In this document: positions 15,597-16,679 of the stretch, one piece after another
Layout of the letters: every line of letters starts with the position of its first letter
How positions within the stretch are numbered: position 1 is the stretch's first letter
Source: an uncultured Muribaculum sp.
Lineage (GTDB): Bacteria; Bacteroidota; Bacteroidia; Bacteroidales; Muribaculaceae
Length of the DNA: 16,679 bases
Assembly: GCA_910578835.1 (NCBI GenBank)
Contig: CAJTSK010000045.1
Coordinates: 1-16,679, forward strand
Direction of reading: 5' to 3'
Notes under the pieces: generated by a model
Told to the model about the DNA's origin: nothing
What the model saw: the letters and a program-made list of their open reading frames with translations, nothing else
Database searches by the model: none
Position numbers and translations under genes: made by a program

Positions 15597-16601
15597 GTGA
15601 GCATATCCACTCTTGCCGCCCGCAACGGGCTTAACGGTCAGACACTGCGCAAGCAATACAAGGAAATAATCAGCGATTACCGGATATGGAATCAGCTTGA
15701 CCATGCCGATGAATACATACTGTATCCTGAAAATTTCGGCGCGGACATGAGTCTTGACGAGACCTGTCTGAGCAATGGCGATGTCTACACCATACTGACC
15801 AACAAAGCCGCGCATGGCGGCAAAGGGGCTCTTGCGGCGATGGTTCGCGGCGTGGCAAGTGACACGGTGTCGGCAATACTGCGGAAAGTACCTTTGAAAC
15901 AGCGCCTTAAGGTAAAAACTGTCACTACAGACCTTTCTTCTGCCATGATGCTTACTGTCAGAAACGTGTTTCCCGGCGCATCGCTTGTCAATGACCGGTT
16001 CCATGTCCAGCAGCTCATTTCCGAAGCCGTTGACCAGCTGAGGATACGACACCGTTGGGAAATCCTTGATGCCGAGAACAATGCGATCAGGGAGCATCGC
16101 CGGAAGAGAAAGGATGCAAAGTCAAAAGAGGAACGCGAACGAATCGGACAATGGGAACCCGAGAGGATGGAAAACGGCGAGACCATGCCGCAGATCATGG
16201 CTCGCAGCCGACACATCATCCTCAAACACAAATCAAAATGGAACGAACAGCAGAAAATACGCGCCCGGATATTGTTCAGGATGTTCCCCGATCTTGAAAA
16301 GGCATACGGGCTGTTCCTGAAGCTTGTTGACATATTCAACGAGAAGACTTCTGCCGGAGTCGCCAGACTGAACCTCGCCAGATGGTACAACGAAGTGGAG
16401 GGGTTTGGGAATAATGAATTCAACAAGGTCCTTGAGACTTTTGAGAACCACAACACCACAATAATCAACTATTTCGAACGAAGGCTCACCAATGCCTCGG
16501 CGGAATCCTTCAATGCCAAGATAAAGGCGTTCAGGACCCAGTTCCGTGGAGTCGGAGACATCAAATTCTTCATGTTCAGACTGGCAACACTATACTCTTG
16601 A
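15597..16601 (+). CDS. ISAon1-type DDE transposase (catalytic frame)
   Basis: The 334 residues carry an ISL3-like DDE core: D54 in MSLDET, D112 in TTDLSS and D133 in NDRFHVQQL (either may be the second acid), and E303 in NASAESFNAKIKAFR, with a long helical insertion between. The ending FFMFRLATLYS is full-length for the type. Its TGA lies at the inner edge of the right inverted repeat. The GTG at 15597 is only a nominal start: the frame is open from 15573 and no ATG occurs until codon 51. Translation could begin at GTG, helped by a purine-rich AGAGGGAG at 15574-15581, or arise from a +1 shift out of the first frame at AAA-G (15572-15575). No frameshift or stop interrupts the catalytic part. 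Confidence 0.85.
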   Translation: MSISTLAARNGLNGQTLRKQYKEIISDYRIWNQLDHADEYILYPENFGADMSLDETCLSNGDVYTILTNKAAHGGKGALAAMVRGVASDTVSAILRKVPLKQRLKVKTVTTDLSSAMMLTVRNVFPGASLVNDRFHVQQLISEAVDQLRIRHRWEILDAENNAIREHRRKRKDAKSKEERERIGQWEPERMENGETMPQIMARSRHIILKHKSKWNEQQKIRARILFRMFPDLEKAYGLFLKLVDIFNEKTSAGVARLNLARWYNEVEGFGNNEFNKVLETFENHNTTIINYFERRLTNASAESFNAKIKAFRTQFRGVGDIKFFMFRLATLYS

Positions 16602-16629
16602 CATCACCCCTCCGCCCACCGGAAAAATC
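16600..16629 (-). repeat. Right terminal inverted repeat of the IS
   Basis: This is the exact reverse complement of 15180-15209. It overlaps the last two bases of the transposase stop codon. The remaining 46-50 bases to the window end (16634-16679) show no recognisable feature. Confidence 0.95.
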
Positions 16630-16679
16630 GGCTCAGTAGAAAATCAGTGGGGATAAGCATAAAGGTTTGCAATACGGAA

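Larger units (their letters stand above)
15176..16633 (+). mobile_element. Complete ISAon1-type insertion sequence, about 1.46 kb
   Basis: The element is bounded by terminal inverted repeats with a 30-bp perfect core (15180-15209 and 16600-16629). They begin GATTTTTCCGGTGG inside each end and extend a few imperfect bases outward to AGC. A further 12-bp inverted match, GAGTATAGTGTT, lies just inside each core, offset by one base. Between the ends are two ORFs matching the N-terminal region and the DDE catalytic part of ISAon1-type transposases, recalled from memory. The exact outer boundaries are uncertain by a few bases because I see no 8-bp target duplication; only TCAG (15174-15177 and 16633-16636) is shared by both flanks. 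Both repeats and both ORFs look intact, so recent insertion is likely. Confidence 0.85.

Overview
The window looks like a chromosomal segment of a gut Bacteroidota, probably order Bacteroidales and close to Muribaculaceae. The basis is roughly 50% GC coding DNA, AT-rich spacers carrying the Bacteroidota promoter element TAnnTTTG, a lipoprotein whose lipobox Cys is followed by Gly-Asp-Asp-Asp, a DUF4332 helix-hairpin-helix protein beside polA, tandem GH51 arabinofuranosidases and an ISAon1-type insertion sequence. The family-level placement is inference.

Layout from left to right. Positions 1-47 look like the 5' end of a group II intron on the minus strand, inserted directly after the T-run of an intrinsic terminator. 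That terminator ends a minus-strand unit of two identical tRNA-Asn(GTT) genes. Next comes a minus-strand polyprenyl diphosphate synthase (375-1349), divergent from polA (1443-4211), which is followed by a small HhH protein (4282-4689) and a strong hairpin. A 300-bp spacer with terminator-like hairpins separates this from a minus-strand tripartite efflux operon, transcribed outer-membrane factor, then periplasmic adaptor, then RND pump (10741 to 4990). A 265-bp divergent spacer leads to two plus-strand secreted GH51 arabinofuranosidases (11007-12980 and 13018-14565), closed by a terminator. A convergent minus-strand small lipoprotein (14647-15087) follows. The right end is a complete insertion sequence (about 15176-16633) with 30-bp perfect terminal inverted repeats and a two-frame transposase.

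The genes fall into independent modules. Prenyl synthase makes the isoprenoid chain for quinones or the lipid carrier. Pol I, perhaps with the HhH protein, serves replication and repair. The three efflux proteins should build one envelope-spanning pump. The two GH51 enzymes carry export signals and should release L-arabinose from arabinan or arabinoxylan oligosaccharides.

Most of the window is ordinary housekeeping and accessory metabolism, and I did not find a clear new multi-gene system. The points most worth a second look are the terminator-associated intron end, a Pol I whose 3'-5' exonuclease metal ligands all appear to be lost, the frame relation of the split transposase, the OMF-first order of the efflux operon, and two inverted repeats just upstream of the arabinofuranosidase promoter.
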